Below are positions 62,786 to 64,000 of a stretch of DNA of 64,000 nt, piece after piece (position 1 is the stretch's first letter; each line of letters starts with the position of its first letter). This stretch comes from Rhodococcus oxybenzonivorans. Lineage in GTDB: Bacteria > Actinomycetota > Actinomycetes > Mycobacteriales > Mycobacteriaceae. The position numbers and the translations under genes are program-made. The DNA lies in contig NZ_CP021354.1 in NCBI RefSeq assembly GCF_003130705.1, forward strand, positions 744,001 through 808,000, read 5' to 3'. Below the pieces are notes generated by a model. It saw only the letters and a list, made by a program, of their open reading frames with translations. It ran no database searches and had not been told where the DNA came from.

Positions 62786-64000
62786 ATGCTCTCGCCCACT
62801 TCCACGGAAATCATCCGCGCCACGCTGCCCGTGGTCGGTGCCGCCATCGGCGACATCACTAGCCTGTTCTACCGCAGAATGTTTGCCGCCCACCCCGACC
62901 TCGAACGCGACCTGTTCAACCGGGGCAACCAGAAGCAGGGTGGTCAGCAGAAAGCGTTGGCGGGGGCGATCGCCGCGTTCGCGGCTCTGCAGCTGGAACC
63001 CGATCAGGCTCGCGTCGATTTGATCCTCTCGCGGATCGCGAACAAACATGCCTCGCTGGGAATCGAGCCCGCCCAGTACGCGATCGTGCACACCCATCTG
63101 TTCGACGCCATCGTCGAGGTGCTCGGTGACGCCGTCACTCCGGAGGTGGCCGCCGCCTGGGACGAGGTGTACTGGATGATGGCCGAGACCCTGATCGCGA
63201 TGGAAGCCGGTCTCTACCGCGCAGCAGGGGTCGCGCCTGGTGACGTCTGGCGGCAGGTACGTGTCCGTGAGCGCCGCCACGAGTCCGCCGACACCGTCTC
63301 CTTCGTGCTTACCTCGGTGGACGGTGTGTCCCTGCCCGCCTTCGCGCCGGGGCAGTATCTGTCGGTGGGGGTTCACCTTTCCGACGGCGCCCGGCAGATC
63401 CGCCAGTACAGCCTCTCGTCCGCTCCGTCGCACGAGGATTGGCGAATCACCGTCAAACGGGTAGACGGGCAGATGCTGTCCGATGGATCGCACTCGCCTG
63501 CGGGAGAAGTGTCGAACTTTCTGTACCGCAATGTTTTCGAGCATGACCTGCTGGACGTGACCACCCCGTTCGGTGACCTGGTTCTGCAGGACGACGACGC
63601 GCCGCTGCTGCTGATTTCGGCCGGCATCGGGTGCACGCCGATGATGGGCATGCTCAGCCACCTCGCCGACACCGAGGACACCCGCCCGATCTCGGTGCTG
63701 CACGCCGACCGCTCGCCCAGTAACCACGCCCACCGGGCGGAGTTGACCGAACTCGTCGAGCGGTTGCCGTTCGCGGTCATGCACCGCTGGTACGAGGACC
63801 TCGGCGCGCGTCGCCCCCGAGGGGGACCTGCGGAAGGGGCGAGCCGACCTCGGGGAGATCACCGTCGCCCCCGGCACCCGGGCCTATCTCTGTGGGCCGC
63901 TGCCCTTCATGCTGGGCATGCGCGAAGCCTTGCTCGAGAAAGATGTTGCGGCCGAGAACATTCATTACGAGGTTTTCGGCCCGGACAGCTGGGCGGCCGC
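62786..64000 (+). CDS. hmp: Flavohaemoglobin (NO dioxygenase), partial and frameshifted
   Basis: Hmp converts nitric oxide and O2 to nitrate with NAD(P)H. The N-terminal globin includes the distal Tyr in LFYRRMF and the proximal His in RIANKHASLGI. The ferredoxin reductase part has the FAD motif RQIRQYSLSSAPS and NAD motif ISAGIGCTPMMGML. At 63814-63818 a run of five C seems one base too long: in the original frame the rest is nonsense, while after removing one C it reads RRPEGDLRKGRADLGEITVAPGT and later YLCGPLPFMLGMRE and YEVFGPDSWAA to the edge. The true stop is just beyond the window. It is probably a sequence error. Confidence 0.88.
   Translation, partial: MLSPTSTEIIRATLPVVGAAIGDITSLFYRRMFAAHPDLERDLFNRGNQKQGGQQKALAGAIAAFAALQLEPDQARVDLILSRIANKHASLGIEPAQYAIVHTHLFDAIVEVLGDAVTPEVAAAWDEVYWMMAETLIAMEAGLYRAAGVAPGDVWRQVRVRERRHESADTVSFVLTSVDGVSLPAFAPGQYLSVGVHLSDGARQIRQYSLSSAPSHEDWRITVKRVDGQMLSDGSHSPAGEVSNFLYRNVFEHDLLDVTTPFGDLVLQDDDAPLLLISAGIGCTPMMGMLSHLADTEDTRPISVLHADRSPSNHAHRAELTELVERLPFAVMHRWYEDLGARRPRGGPAEGASRPRGDHRRPRHPGLSLWAAALHAGHARSLARERCCGREHSLRGFRPGQLGGR

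Overview
The window is a GC-rich actinobacterial chromosome segment, almost certainly Rhodococcus (R. jostii/opacus type). Gene order matches the Mycobacterium tuberculosis Rv3606c-Rv3571 neighbourhood almost gene for gene: folK-DUF3180-DUF6779-DUF2520-panC-panD-coaX-lysS-lsr2-clpC1, then mhuD-hydrolase-mutY-canB-disA-radA-lpqE-carD-ispD-ispF-cysS-rlmB, then a LacI regulator and kstR-fadE34. Accessory blocks are inserted between these conserved runs. Genes are tightly packed, with many 1-16 bp overlaps and several leaderless starts (TANNNT 6-8 nt before ATG/GTG).

Layout. 1-5032: end of folK, three conserved proteins, then pantothenate/CoA synthesis (panC, panD, coaX). 5060-6106: cysteine dioxygenase and rhodanese genes behind a short Cys-codon leader ORF. 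6176-11676: lysS, lsr2, an unexplained gap of about 0.95 kb, and clpC1. 11741-13808: DinB/MPI-like protein, divergent WYL regulator with a palindromic operator, OsmC protein. 13815-15784: minus-strand operon for a split cobalt-type nitrile hydratase/thiocyanate hydrolase with its activator and a CbtB cobalt-uptake subunit. 16028-18935: DsbA-like protein, DUF5996 protein, and cbtB-cbtA behind a cobalamin riboswitch. 19010-22640: haem-degrading monooxygenase mhuD, hydrolase, mutY, carbonic anhydrase, membrane protein. 22646-27440: asparagine/aspartate catabolic operon aspA-ansP-ansA with a divergent GntR regulator and two identical palindromes. 27478-35589: disA, thioesterase, radA (frameshifted here), lpqE, carD, ispD, ispF, cysS, rlmB. 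35654-37968: 5-oxoprolinase pxpABC. 38097-41004: ESX (type VII)-associated cluster. 41079-43880: zinc ABC importer. 44018-47665: LacI regulator and a trehalose-phosphatase/GH15 fusion. 47734-55497: KstR, fadE34 and an igr-like steroid side-chain operon, with two identical KstR boxes. 55448-60361: flavin monooxygenase, LuxR regulator, DrrAB-like exporter. 60484-64000: MobA/MocA-like nucleotidyltransferase, hydrolase, nsrR and flavohaemoglobin hmp, which runs off the end.

How the parts fit. The cobalt theme is the most distinctive. A low-molecular-weight, three-subunit cobalt enzyme sits with its own activator and a CbtB protein, and about 3 kb away lies a B12-riboswitch-controlled cbtB-cbtA pair. 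The steroid block joins a regulator with an acyl-CoA dehydrogenase, hydratase and lyase set for the last side-chain cycle. The cysteine leader ORF before a cysteine dioxygenase looks like a cysteine-sensing attenuator. Three otherwise conserved genes (radA, the WXG/PPE-like gene, hmp) carry apparent single-base frameshifts, each repaired by one base in a G/C run, so sequence error is more likely than gene decay.
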